64,000 bases of DNA. Source: CAXBID01 sp963815305. Its GTDB lineage: Bacteria; Bacteroidota; Bacteroidia; Flavobacteriales; Flavobacteriaceae. The stretch is taken from positions 806,001 to 870,000 of the forward strand of contig CAWFFW010000002.1 of the NCBI GenBank assembly GCA_963815305.1, written 5' to 3'. Both the position numbers and the translations under genes were made by a program. Shown piece after piece: positions 9,365-21,567 of this stretch (its first letter is position 1; every line of letters starts with the position of its first letter). The notes under the pieces were generated by a model. The model was not told the DNA's origin and did no database searches. It worked only from the letters and a program-made list of their open reading frames with translations.

Positions 9365-9430
9365 CATCCGCCCCCTCATTACCTTTTCGGGTAATTGTCC
9401 TCCCTCAAGGAGGGAGTTAGAGGAGGCTAA
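9365..9430. repeat. REP-like double hairpin in the 23S-5S spacer
   Basis: Two adjacent hairpins, ATTACC-TTTTC-GGGTAAT and CTCCCTCAAGGAGGGAG, are framed by CCCCCT and AGAGGAGG. C/T-rich then G/A-rich bracketing of this kind is seen in interspersed repeats of many Bacteroidota genomes. Related elements lie at 12476-12549 and near 14786. It could also affect rRNA processing. Confidence 0.55.
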
Positions 9431-9433
9431 TAC

Positions 9434-12254
<2,821 letters not shown>

Positions 12255-12475
12255 ACTTTTTGCTTTTTTAATGAGTTACTATTCAGTTTATAGTTTTCAG
12301 TCCTAATAATTAATATAAATACCAATTACTACTTCCTACACCCCATAAACTAAACAATGTGATTAATTAGATATCGCTCGCGTGATCCTAATTAATCCAT
12401 AAAATATTATTATAAGATTAGATAAATCTAACCTTTATTTTTATGTATCTTTTTTCAATATGTCAATGAACGTTT

Positions 12476-12549
12476 CCCCCTCCAGCTCCCCCAAAGGGGA
12501 AGAGTTGGCATTCCAACTTCCTCCCTTTGGGGAGGATAGGTGGGGCTTT
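12476..12549. repeat. REP-like long hairpin between 23S and tRNA-Ala
   Basis: CTCCCCCAAAGGGGAAGAGT and CTTCCTCCCTTTGGGGAGG are imperfect inverse copies with their own internal palindromes (CCCCAAAGGGG, CCCTTTGGGG), flanked by CCCCCTCC and GGTGGGG. This nested structure is that of an interspersed palindromic element inserted in the spacer beside tRNA-Ala. Confidence 0.6.
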
Positions 12550-12550
12550 G

Positions 12551-12624
12551 TGGAGAATATCGGAGTCGAACCGATGACCTCCTGCGTGCAAGGCAGGCGC
12601 TCTAGCCAGCTGAGCTAATCCCCC
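12551..12624 (-). tRNA. tRNA-Ala (TGC) in the rRNA spacer
   Basis: A 74-base cloverleaf on the minus strand. The acceptor GGGGGAT pairs with ATTCTCC (with G-T pairs), the D arm is GCTC/GAGC, the anticodon loop is TTGCACG with anticodon TGC, and the T loop contains TTCGACT. Ile and Ala tRNAs in the 16S-23S spacer are the usual bacterial arrangement. Confidence 0.97.
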
Positions 12625-12630
12625 GTTTCT

Positions 12631-12662
12631 AGTTGGCAGTCCACAGTCTGCAGTTTGCAGTC
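12631..12662. repeat. Degenerate CAGTC/GCAG short repeat
   Basis: Between the two spacer tRNAs, a short stretch repeats GGCAGTCCACAGTCTGCAG and TTTGCAGTCG. It is low-complexity direct repetition of a CAGT unit without an evident hairpin or coding potential. Confidence 0.45.
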
Positions 12663-12722
12663 GCTTGTGCTGACTTTTGGTGGATTACTACTTCTAGAAT
12701 TTCCTTTATATTTAGTAGTTAG

Positions 12723-12796
12723 TAGTCTCAGGCAGACTCGAACTGCCGACCTCTACATTATCAGTGTAGCGCTCTAACCAGCTGAGCTATGAGACT
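12723..12796 (-). tRNA. tRNA-Ile (GAT) in the rRNA spacer
   Basis: A 74-base cloverleaf on the minus strand. The acceptor AGTCTCA pairs with TGAGACT, the anticodon stem CTACA/TGTAG encloses CTGATAA, giving anticodon GAT, and the T arm is GGCAG/CTGCC with TTCGAGT. It lies between 16S and tRNA-Ala in the operon. Confidence 0.97.
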
Positions 12797-12805
12797 CTAC
12801 TAAAT

Positions 12806-12895
12806 TGGTTATTAGTTTTTCGTTATTCGTTATTTGACTAATTACCCATAACAGGTAACTAATAACCAACAACTAGTAACTAATAACTAGTGTTT
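12806..12895. repeat. Degenerate AACTAATAAC repeat tract
   Basis: The 16S to tRNA-Ile spacer holds repeated variants of GTTATT/AACTAATAAC on both strands (TTCGTTATTCGTTATT, then AACTAATAACCAACAACTAG, then AACTAATAACTAG). The inverted and direct copies could fold into the stem used for 16S processing, or may simply be slippage-derived. Confidence 0.45.
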
Positions 12896-12969
12896 TAAAT
12901 TAACAGCAATGAGAATAAACTATCTATCATAATAGTTTTGTTGATACTTAATCAGTCGTCTTTCTCTAG

Positions 12970-14488
<1,519 letters not shown>

Positions 14489-14662
14489 AATTTTTAAGTC
14501 TTACGACTATTTCTTAACAACTAATCAGAATCTCTAATACTCAAAATGGTCTATTCTCTTTGTTGACCAAAACCGTTTCCAGTTTTAATCTTACGCTGTC
14601 AATTCAATATGTTTATGAACTTGTTTTTTCTTCTCTTAAGAGCTTTCCTCCTTAAGCGGGTG

Positions 14663-14693
14663 CAAATATAAAACCCTTTTTTATCTTACACAA
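14663..14693 (-). promoter_or_regulatory. rRNA operon promoter P1
   Basis: On the minus strand, TTG (14693-14691), a 20-base spacer, and TATATTTG (14670-14663) fit the Bacteroidota consensus. The bases after it are CACCCGCTTAAGG. It lies about 175 bases upstream of the 16S 5' end, leaving a leader for processing. Confidence 0.85.
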
Positions 14694-14848
14694 TACTTTT
14701 TTAATCTTTTTTGAAAAAAAATTTTAACGCCCTTTTTCAAACTCTTTTAAAACGTATTTTATATGAACTTTACAACCCTCTATCCTCTCGGACATCTCCC
14801 CCGAAGGGTGAGGACATACTAAAAAAATACTGCCTTTTTTAGCGGCTG

Positions 14849-14881
14849 CAAACATACAACCCTTTTTACTTTTTTCTGCAA
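14849..14881 (-). promoter_or_regulatory. Possible second rRNA promoter P2
   Basis: A near-duplicate of P1 lies 186 bases upstream: TTG (14881-14879), 22-base spacer, TATGTTTG (14856-14849), followed by CAGCCGCT. Both copies share the preceding AAAAAGGGTT block. The spacer is two bases longer than ideal, so it may be weaker. From here to the next element at 15427 (about 545 bases) I see no gene; a 97-residue Lys-rich frame overlapping P2 is not credible. Confidence 0.6.
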
Positions 14882-15426
14882 CTTTTTTTGCCTTTTTTTT
14901 ATTCTTTTTTTTTAAGCCTTTTAAGTCCCTTGTTATCTGATATTTATAAGATCCACTTTTATTAACACTCTCAATTTTATAACCCTTAAACATATTTTGG
15001 ACTATCCTATATTCCATTTAATCCCTGAAAAGTGGAAAACCTAATATGCTGTCTTGCTCTTTTAAATGGGATTATTAGTTTTAGTGGAATGCATGATTTG
15101 TTTTTGATGCTTCTGTTTTGTTTAGGATAAGAGAATACATAGAGCTCTATAATATACGTCTATTATTGTCTTATCATAATTTATTTTACCTTGATACAAC
15201 GTGAAACAAAAAAGCGTATCCATTATGAGGAAACTGATAAAGTAGTATGCGCTATCAGAACTGCCTGCCTGTAGCTAAACTTGATAATGCTGATGCTTTG
15301 CTCTTTATTTATGAACATTGATGAACCATTTTGTATAGGAATTTGGGAATCGGTCTTCTGCTAAGCTTTTGAATACCTTAAAATGATAGGTATTCCACGA
15401 ATTAATCATTGAAAAATGACTTAGTC

Positions 15427-15551
15427 AATATGCCCGCGTTAGGAATTGAAACGGCTTCCTTTTTACTGTGGATTCCTGCCTAAATAAGGAATCCACAGTA
15501 AAAAAATATAGTGGAAAGCAAAACCACGTCCTTTTGGGAGGTAGGAAACGT
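15427..15551 (+). ncRNA. Flavobacteria-type interspersed structured element, copy 1
   Basis: A left arm (GCGTTAGGAATTGAAACGGC then TTCCTTTTT) and a right arm (AAAAAATATAGTGGAAAGC) enclose a 17-bp hairpin (TTTTTACTGTGGATTCC with its inverse, loop TGCCTAAATAA). The tail AACCACGTCCTTTTGGGAGG follows. I recognise this layout from noncoding DNA throughout Flavobacteriia; it resembles what I remember of the Flavo-1 candidate RNA, which I cannot confirm here. A second copy lies at 31822. Neither has a plus-strand gene ending just before it. Confidence 0.55.
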
Positions 15552-15568
15552 AAAAATATGTAAACTCT

Positions 15569-17566
15569 CTATAAAAAGAAATTCCAAACGACACCGAAAC
15601 GTACCGTAAAATCGCGATAGGGATTATTGGGCGCCGAAAAATAGTCGTAACCAGTAAAAGCTGAATTGAAATGTTCGGCCTTCAAAAAGATTCTGGTTTG
15701 ACGAATTTTGGCATTTAAAAAGAAATCTAAACGTGGAAAGTCTCCAAATTCTTCTTGATTTTGTACATAAAATTCTGCTAAAACGGGATCGTAAGCATTC
15801 ATATTATATGTTGTAAAGTAATTTAGGGTTATTCCTGTTTGCAAATACATAGCCTTTTTAAATAGATGACTTGAAAAATAAAATGTATTACGCATGGTGA
15901 TTTGCGGTACATTTAATGTGCTATCGGAATCTTTTACTTTTTGAAATAATACTGTATTGTCTAGCGCGAATTTACCAAATTTGATTTCCTTTTGTGCTTT
16001 TAACCTTAGGTAGTTGATTGTGCCACTGTTTTGAAATGGCTTTACTTGATTAGCTGTTTCATCTATTTTAAAATATGCATAATCACTTATTGTAGAATAA
16101 TCTACACTTATATTGGCTATTTTTTTTGATTTTAATTGAAATGCTAGTTGTTGTGTTTCGGTATTATTGAAATTAGTTTGCCAATTATAATTTATATAGT
16201 CGCTTTGATATAATAGAAAATTATAGTTAGGTGCTTTAGAGCTATGGTTTAAAGATGCCATGGCTTGAATATCATCATTCAATTCGAAACTTACTTGTGT
16301 TTTAAGATAATTACCGTCAAAATCTCCAGATATATTTAAACCTATTTCACCTTGTAAATCAATCCCTTTATATTGCCTATGGTATTTACCGCCTGCAGAA
16401 AACACATCACCTTTTAAACGATTTGTAATGGTGTTACCATTTAGAATTATAACCTTATTATATCCGTAGTTATAATTATTGTTACTGATATTTAATTGTA
16501 GATCGCCTATTATATTGTTGCTGTAATTTAATTGGACTTGATTATAAAAATTTTCTAAGGTTGCTCTCTCTTTTAACCCTGAATTTTTAAACGCGTTACC
16601 GAAAAAACTTGTGGCAGCAGAAGTTTGATTATATTCAAAGTACTTATCTTCAAAAGATAATATATGACCTAAACTTAATTTGTTTTTTGATAGGGAATCT
16701 CTTTTGTTGATAATACTATAGGTTTGTTCTAAATAAAAACGTTTACCCCGCAGAATACTTTCGGCATTTTCAAAGTTTACTTCTAAAATGGATCTATCGA
16801 GAAATTCTTCCTCGCCTTCTCTAAAGCTTATTACACTTTCATCTTGTAGTCCTCCGTTTTCTTGATTTAATAAATCTTGTGTTACTATATGGACTCTTAC
16901 GTTATATCTATTATTCTTTGTTCTGTAATTGGTTGTAAATCTGAAATTACCTGTACTTGTTAAAAGATGCTGATACTTACCTAGTGAGCGCAAACCTTTG
17001 TAGGCTATTGAAAAATTAAATTGAGGCGTTGTATTAACGGTAAAGAATGAATCGGCCAATTGGCCTTGTTCAAAAGCTGTCTTAAAAAACAACTCGGTTA
17101 ATGGTGTTGGTACCCGGTAATAATTAATATCTTCAATTTCCATGTAATTGAAATGTCTTGCCCTGGCACCAAAACTTGGCATTAAGGTTGTATTTTCAAA
17201 TTCATAGGTAAGACTATTATACGTTTGCCCAAGATTTGAAAATGGCATGAGTCCAAAATTATCTCGTCTTAAATAATTAAACTTATATTCTTTTTGAATG
17301 GTTAAAGTCGTATCGACATAAGTTGTGTCTTTTTGATGAGATATAATTAGGTAATCTTGAATTTTAGCTTTATTATCTTTTGAATCTTCAGACTTTGATA
17401 TATTTTTTTTTTGTTTTTGCCCTCTTTCACTAATTGTAATAGTATCTTGGGTAGCATTATTAGATGTATCTGTTTTCTCAATCCGTTGAGGCTTTTCAGG
17501 AATAGATTGTCCAAAAACAACTGATGAAATACAAACCAAAAATAAAACGTAAACTAATTTCTGCAT
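15569..17566 (-). CDS. Putative porin, outer-membrane beta-barrel
   Basis: A 665-residue secreted protein with a signal peptide (YVLFLVCISSVVFGQ, cleaved near residue 19). A polar linker rich in Asp, Ser, Lys and Thr (~20-75) leads into a long beta-rich region with many amphipathic strands, ending in Phe-rich VRFGVVWNFFL, a typical C-terminal beta-signal for BAM insertion. This matches the Bacteroidota putative porin family (Porin_10 type). What it transports is unknown. It stands alone: rRNA promoters lie downstream on the same strand, and the SusCD locus ends upstream with its own terminator. Confidence 0.8.
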   Translation of the reverse strand: MQKLVYVLFLVCISSVVFGQSIPEKPQRIEKTDTSNNATQDTITISERGQKQKKNISKSEDSKDNKAKIQDYLIISHQKDTTYVDTTLTIQKEYKFNYLRRDNFGLMPFSNLGQTYNSLTYEFENTTLMPSFGARARHFNYMEIEDINYYRVPTPLTELFFKTAFEQGQLADSFFTVNTTPQFNFSIAYKGLRSLGKYQHLLTSTGNFRFTTNYRTKNNRYNVRVHIVTQDLLNQENGGLQDESVISFREGEEEFLDRSILEVNFENAESILRGKRFYLEQTYSIINKRDSLSKNKLSLGHILSFEDKYFEYNQTSAATSFFGNAFKNSGLKERATLENFYNQVQLNYSNNIIGDLQLNISNNNYNYGYNKVIILNGNTITNRLKGDVFSAGGKYHRQYKGIDLQGEIGLNISGDFDGNYLKTQVSFELNDDIQAMASLNHSSKAPNYNFLLYQSDYINYNWQTNFNNTETQQLAFQLKSKKIANISVDYSTISDYAYFKIDETANQVKPFQNSGTINYLRLKAQKEIKFGKFALDNTVLFQKVKDSDSTLNVPQITMRNTFYFSSHLFKKAMYLQTGITLNYFTTYNMNAYDPVLAEFYVQNQEEFGDFPRLDFFLNAKIRQTRIFLKAEHFNSAFTGYDYFSAPNNPYRDFTVRFGVVWNFFL

Positions 17567-17645
17567 AAAATTTTAAAACGTTACAAATGTAAATACAAAA
17601 TATGATAACGTAGTAAAATGGAAAAATTATTTATTCTTTAAAAAA

Positions 17646-17675
17646 AATCCAGAGGCTAATAAAAACCTCTGGATT
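17646..17675 (-). terminator. Terminator of the SusCD locus
   Basis: A perfect 10-bp stem (AATCCAGAGG/CCTCTGGATT) is followed by seven T residues on the minus strand. It lies 27 bases beyond the DUF4302 gene, the last of the uptake locus. Confidence 0.88.
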
Positions 17676-17701
17676 TAAGTATTGTAATTTAGTTATGTTT
17701 T

Positions 17702-19105
17702 TTAACCGAAGAATAAGCCATAAACTCGTATACCACTATCGCTATTTGTGAAGGTACCAGAAACATTAGGAAAACTATTAGTATTGCTCTCGAAAGTACC
17801 TTTTCGTTCAAATATCAAACCATTGGGCGTAGAAAGAAAGTTTATCAATGGCATAATTAACGGCTCTATTTGTGCTGAAGCTCCTCCAACTGAACCATCA
17901 TAAGTTAAAAATAATCGACCCTGATTTGTTTCTCCTTTTAGGAAACAATAGAACAGATTAAATGCTGCTCCATCTTCTCTAACAATTTGAACATATAAAT
18001 ATGTATCACAATCATCACTCTCAAAATCTATGACTAATTGATATTGAGGAACTCGCCAAGAACTTCCAAATGCCGCACCTATATTAGCCTCAATTTGGGC
18101 TATCATTTCATCATGTGAAGTCGATGTTAAAGCATTATCTCCAAGACTCCTTCTATACAGAAAACCATTGGGTCCTAATTCTTCTTCTAAGTCTATAATA
18201 TCGTTTGGATTAACAAAAGCTGGCTCGTTGCTATAATAAATACTAGCTGTTGTTCCATTAACCGTTGAAACAAATCTTTCTGTTGTTTCGTCATATATAA
18301 AATCAGAATAAGATTGTCCATCAAACTCTAGAGCGGGACTAATTGTTATACCATTTTCTGTATAGGCTACTCCAAAAGCAATATTTATAATTTCAGTTTC
18401 AGAGAAGCCAGAAGCGTTTGAAAAACGGCGCGCTTCATTATATGAAAAATCATATTTTATTGTTCCATCTCCATTTTCTATTTCCAAAACTTGATATAAT
18501 TCTGGTTCAGCTATTCGTGGAATTTGAGCACGCAGGGTATTTACGGCAGCAATACTTTCTGTATCAAAATCTGTAAAATTAGTAGGATACAATATCATCA
18601 AAGCTGTATCGCTATTTCTAATATCCCTAAAGGTGAGAACTCCATTGTCATTACTGAAATACTGAAAAACAGAGGTGCCAAAATAGCCAAGACCCGTTGA
18701 AAAACCATTGATAACTTCGGTAACAGCAGTAGGATCCGTTCCTTTTGTTATATGATTTCGTGTAGTAAATACGAGTTCGGTTGTAGTGCCAAGTCTCACA
18801 TCATAACTTGAGTTTTGAAGTGCGATCTCATCATTAAAATCTGATGTTTGACGTACTGTACCATCTGCATTAAACTGCATAAAAGTAGTAAAGCCACCTC
18901 GTTCATCATTTTTTGTAAAATATACGGCTTTATAACCGTTTGGTTGAGACACTAGTTGTTGTCTCAATTCACTTATTGATTCATCAACTCTTTCAGAAGG
19001 TGTTTGATCGAAAACACTCTGGTTATCATCATCATTACATGACGATAATAAAAAAAGGGATAAAAATAAAAGTTTAAAAAAACTATTTTTAATTATTAAT
19101 TTCAT
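17702..19105 (-). CDS. DUF4302 lipoprotein of the SusCD locus
   Basis: A 467-residue lipoprotein; lipobox LFLLSSC with Cys23 followed by NDDDN, an acidic stretch like the lipoprotein export signals of Flavobacteria that send proteins to the cell surface. I place it in DUF4302 from size, the N-terminal region (repeated ELRQQLVSQPNGYKAVYFT) and its usual position after a SusCD pair and metallopeptidase. The function is unknown; as a surface lipoprotein it may bind or thread substrate. It starts 20 bases after the metallopeptidase and is last before the terminator. Confidence 0.78.
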   Translation of the reverse strand: MKLIIKNSFFKLLFLSLFLLSSCNDDDNQSVFDQTPSERVDESISELRQQLVSQPNGYKAVYFTKNDERGGFTTFMQFNADGTVRQTSDFNDEIALQNSSYDVRLGTTTELVFTTRNHITKGTDPTAVTEVINGFSTGLGYFGTSVFQYFSNDNGVLTFRDIRNSDTALMILYPTNFTDFDTESIAAVNTLRAQIPRIAEPELYQVLEIENGDGTIKYDFSYNEARRFSNASGFSETEIINIAFGVAYTENGITISPALEFDGQSYSDFIYDETTERFVSTVNGTTASIYYSNEPAFVNPNDIIDLEEELGPNGFLYRRSLGDNALTSTSHDEMIAQIEANIGAAFGSSWRVPQYQLVIDFESDDCDTYLYVQIVREDGAAFNLFYCFLKGETNQGRLFLTYDGSVGGASAQIEPLIMPLINFLSTPNGLIFERKGTFESNTNSFPNVSGTFTNSDSGIRVYGLFFG

Positions 19106-19125
19106 ATTTATTTTTTAGTCATTAA

Positions 19126-20025
19126 CTATATATCTAATAAGGCTTGGTAAGTTAGTTCTCGTAATTCATAAAAATTTATATTAAATTTTTCCTGATAATA
19201 CTCAACTACTAGTTGTTCTTTTCGTCTTATAATTTGTCTGGCTAGTGGACTCGAAATACTTGCAATCAATTCATCCCATTTAGTATCGGATCGGATTAGC
19301 ATGTAAGCTATCATTTCAACGAAATCTTCACTAGGTTGACTTGATGCATATGCTGATATATAACCAAGCTCCCTAGCTTCTTCATTACTTCTGTCGGCCC
19401 AAGACGACGTATAATCAGCAGGATTTACAATATCAAAAAGAGGATCATAAGGTTCTATTTGATTTAGAATATGAGCATACTCATGATGGATAGTTTGTAA
19501 TGGACCAGTCACAGCGAATTGGACATCAAAATCATTAGGTGTGTCCTCTTCGTACAGAATAGTATCAAAGTCTAAAAGATCTATATTAAACAAGGTTATT
19601 CTTGCTCCCTGTTCAGCTATACCTAATGTAATTGTATTTCCTCCTGGGTTAAAATTAAAGCCTCCAGTAAATACAAATTCTCTAGGTGCTATAGTTCTAA
19701 CAAAGTCGCTACCCCCAACTGTATTATATGGTTCTATCCAGACGCTTTGCAATATTTCAGCAAGTGGTTGAACATTTCTCTCATATGGCGGGTGTAAAAA
19801 CCTGTCAACATCTGTATCATTAATATCCCATTTATATTGTATTTCGATATTATAAGGATTAACAAAATTTTGTCTTAACCAGAGGTCTAGTTCGTTTAAT
19901 ATTGGTGTAGAAGTATCGATCTGAGATTCCTCTAAAGCGGGTTCGTTTTCACAAGCTGTAAGCACATAAGTAGCTACAACTAATAAAAATATGATACCCG
20001 ATAATTTGTAATATGAATTTTTCAT
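19126..20025 (-). CDS. Zinc metallopeptidase lipoprotein associated with SusCD
   Basis: A 299-residue lipoprotein (ATYVLTAC, Cys25) with the zinc motif HEYAH at residues 181-185 preceded by another His (TIHHEYAHILNQ). It fits the family of substrate import-associated zinc metallohydrolase lipoproteins, which occur beside SusC/SusD pairs. The third zinc ligand is probably an acidic or His residue in the 200-240 region (SNEEARELGYISAYAS), which I cannot fix without alignment. A surface protease of this kind would trim bound protein or peptide before import, which suggests the locus handles a proteinaceous substrate. Confidence 0.83.
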   Translation of the reverse strand: MKNSYYKLSGIIFLLVVATYVLTACENEPALEESQIDTSTPILNELDLWLRQNFVNPYNIEIQYKWDINDTDVDRFLHPPYERNVQPLAEILQSVWIEPYNTVGGSDFVRTIAPREFVFTGGFNFNPGGNTITLGIAEQGARITLFNIDLLDFDTILYEEDTPNDFDVQFAVTGPLQTIHHEYAHILNQIEPYDPLFDIVNPADYTSSWADRSNEEARELGYISAYASSQPSEDFVEMIAYMLIRSDTKWDELIASISSPLARQIIRRKEQLVVEYYQEKFNINFYELRELTYQALLDI

Positions 20026-20046
20026 AGATTAAATTTTATAAATATA

Positions 20047-21558
20047 TTATCTTGGATTTGCTTCAATATCAAATGCTTGAGCGTCTGGTGGAATCTGTAC
20101 TGCTCTTCTATTATCGTCTTTTGGTAACGTTAATGTTTCAATGGTATTGCCGTTAACATTCGTAATTCTATGGGTAACTTCCATATTATGCCTTTTTATA
20201 TCAAACCAACGCAATCCTTCATTATAAAATATAGATCTCCTCATGGTGAGAATTAAATTGATATATGGAAGACTATTAGCTGGTATTTCATAAAACGGGG
20301 TATATTCATCAACATCAGTAAAGGCAAAATCACCATTCGGGTCGTCAATATCATCTTTCGTTAAAACACTACTACTTGAATATCCTGAAGTTTTTGTAGA
20401 AAACATGAGATTTACATCTGAAACAGCAATATCGTATTGTTGAAGCATAACATAGGCCTCAGCTCTATTAAGTAAAACTTCGTCTGTAGTTAAGAGCATG
20501 TAAGTCACAAATGGCAAACCAATACCTGCTGCCTGATTGGTTGTTCTAAAATATTCATTATATTTTATTAAAGTTAATCCTATATCACCACTGTATGTAA
20601 ATAGAGAATAAGCCCATGGTAATCCCAAAGGACTATTTCCAAGTATTTCTTGTTGTAACCTTCTGGTTAGTTGGTACCTTGCCAAGCCCGAGAAAAACCC
20701 TCTCGCATAAACCGAACCGCCAGCCGCTAATAATAAATTAGCTGGTTCTGTAGATGAAGAATATTGAAACTGGATTGCAGCACCAGACAATTGATCGTAT
20801 AAACCATTAATATCTCTTAATGTAGAGGCCGTTGTACCACCAAGAGCTGCATTACTGTAGTTTACTACTTTTTGCCATTCACCAATATGCAAATAAAATC
20901 TAGATGCAAAAGCATTAGCAGCTTCTTTAGTAAAATGAAACGTAGGAACGTCATACTCATTTTCTATTAAAGGGAGTCCTTCTTCAATATCCTGCTCTAT
21001 CTTATCGTAAACTTCTGCAACAGTGCCTCTATCATATTCTTTTATTAAAACTGTTTCTGGTTCAGTAACGTATGGAATACCTAAATCTATATTAGCGCTA
21101 TTAGGATTATATCTTTTAGAAAATATGCTAACCAACATAAAGTGTCCATAAGCTCTGCATAAGAGTGCTTCTCCTTTTTGAGCATTGAATTCTTCTCCAC
21201 CACCCAATTCTTCAATAGATGCTAATGCCTGATTTGCGTGGGCAATGGCAGCATACGTTTCATTCCAGTAATTTGTAGGGGTATCATCATCATCATCGTT
21301 CAAATCTCTCCAAAAGTACATTTCTTCGTTGATTCTAACATCTGATGTTGCAGCTGGACCCTTATCATCAGCATTATCAGACATGGGCTCTAAAAACGGA
21401 ACATATCCTGCCGCAGGATAAGCTCCAACTAGTAATTCAGAAATTTTATCAGCAGAATCTATTTCAGTTCTATTATCTGGTATTTCAGAAAGCACATCAT
21501 CACAGCTAAAAATTAAAGCAAGAAGTAGTGATGGTATAAGTTTTATATATTTTTTCAT
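20047..21558 (-). CDS. SusD/RagB-family outer-membrane substrate-binding lipoprotein
   Basis: A 503-residue lipoprotein (PSLLLALIFSC, Cys19, followed by DDVLSEIPD). It has the SusD layout: an N-terminal TPR-like helical region (AHANQALASIEELGGGEEFN, EALLCRAYGHFMLVSIFSKR) and a C-terminal RagB/SusD domain with TTDEVLLNRAEAYVMLQQYD and NEGLRWFDIKRHNM, both hallmarks of the family. It caps the SusC barrel and captures substrate. The gap to susC is 9 bases, and to the metallopeptidase 21 bases. Confidence 0.93.
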   Translation of the reverse strand: MKKYIKLIPSLLLALIFSCDDVLSEIPDNRTEIDSADKISELLVGAYPAAGYVPFLEPMSDNADDKGPAATSDVRINEEMYFWRDLNDDDDDTPTNYWNETYAAIAHANQALASIEELGGGEEFNAQKGEALLCRAYGHFMLVSIFSKRYNPNSANIDLGIPYVTEPETVLIKEYDRGTVAEVYDKIEQDIEEGLPLIENEYDVPTFHFTKEAANAFASRFYLHIGEWQKVVNYSNAALGGTTASTLRDINGLYDQLSGAAIQFQYSSSTEPANLLLAAGGSVYARGFFSGLARYQLTRRLQQEILGNSPLGLPWAYSLFTYSGDIGLTLIKYNEYFRTTNQAAGIGLPFVTYMLLTTDEVLLNRAEAYVMLQQYDIAVSDVNLMFSTKTSGYSSSSVLTKDDIDDPNGDFAFTDVDEYTPFYEIPANSLPYINLILTMRRSIFYNEGLRWFDIKRHNMEVTHRITNVNGNTIETLTLPKDDNRRAVQIPPDAQAFDIEANPR

Positions 21559-21567
21559 TTTTTTTTT

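Noticed and set aside
14724..15017. 97-residue Lys-rich frame on the minus strand
   Set aside because: It overlaps the second rRNA promoter-like element, is composed of poly-A-derived Lys runs, and includes part of a REP-like repeat; no family feature.
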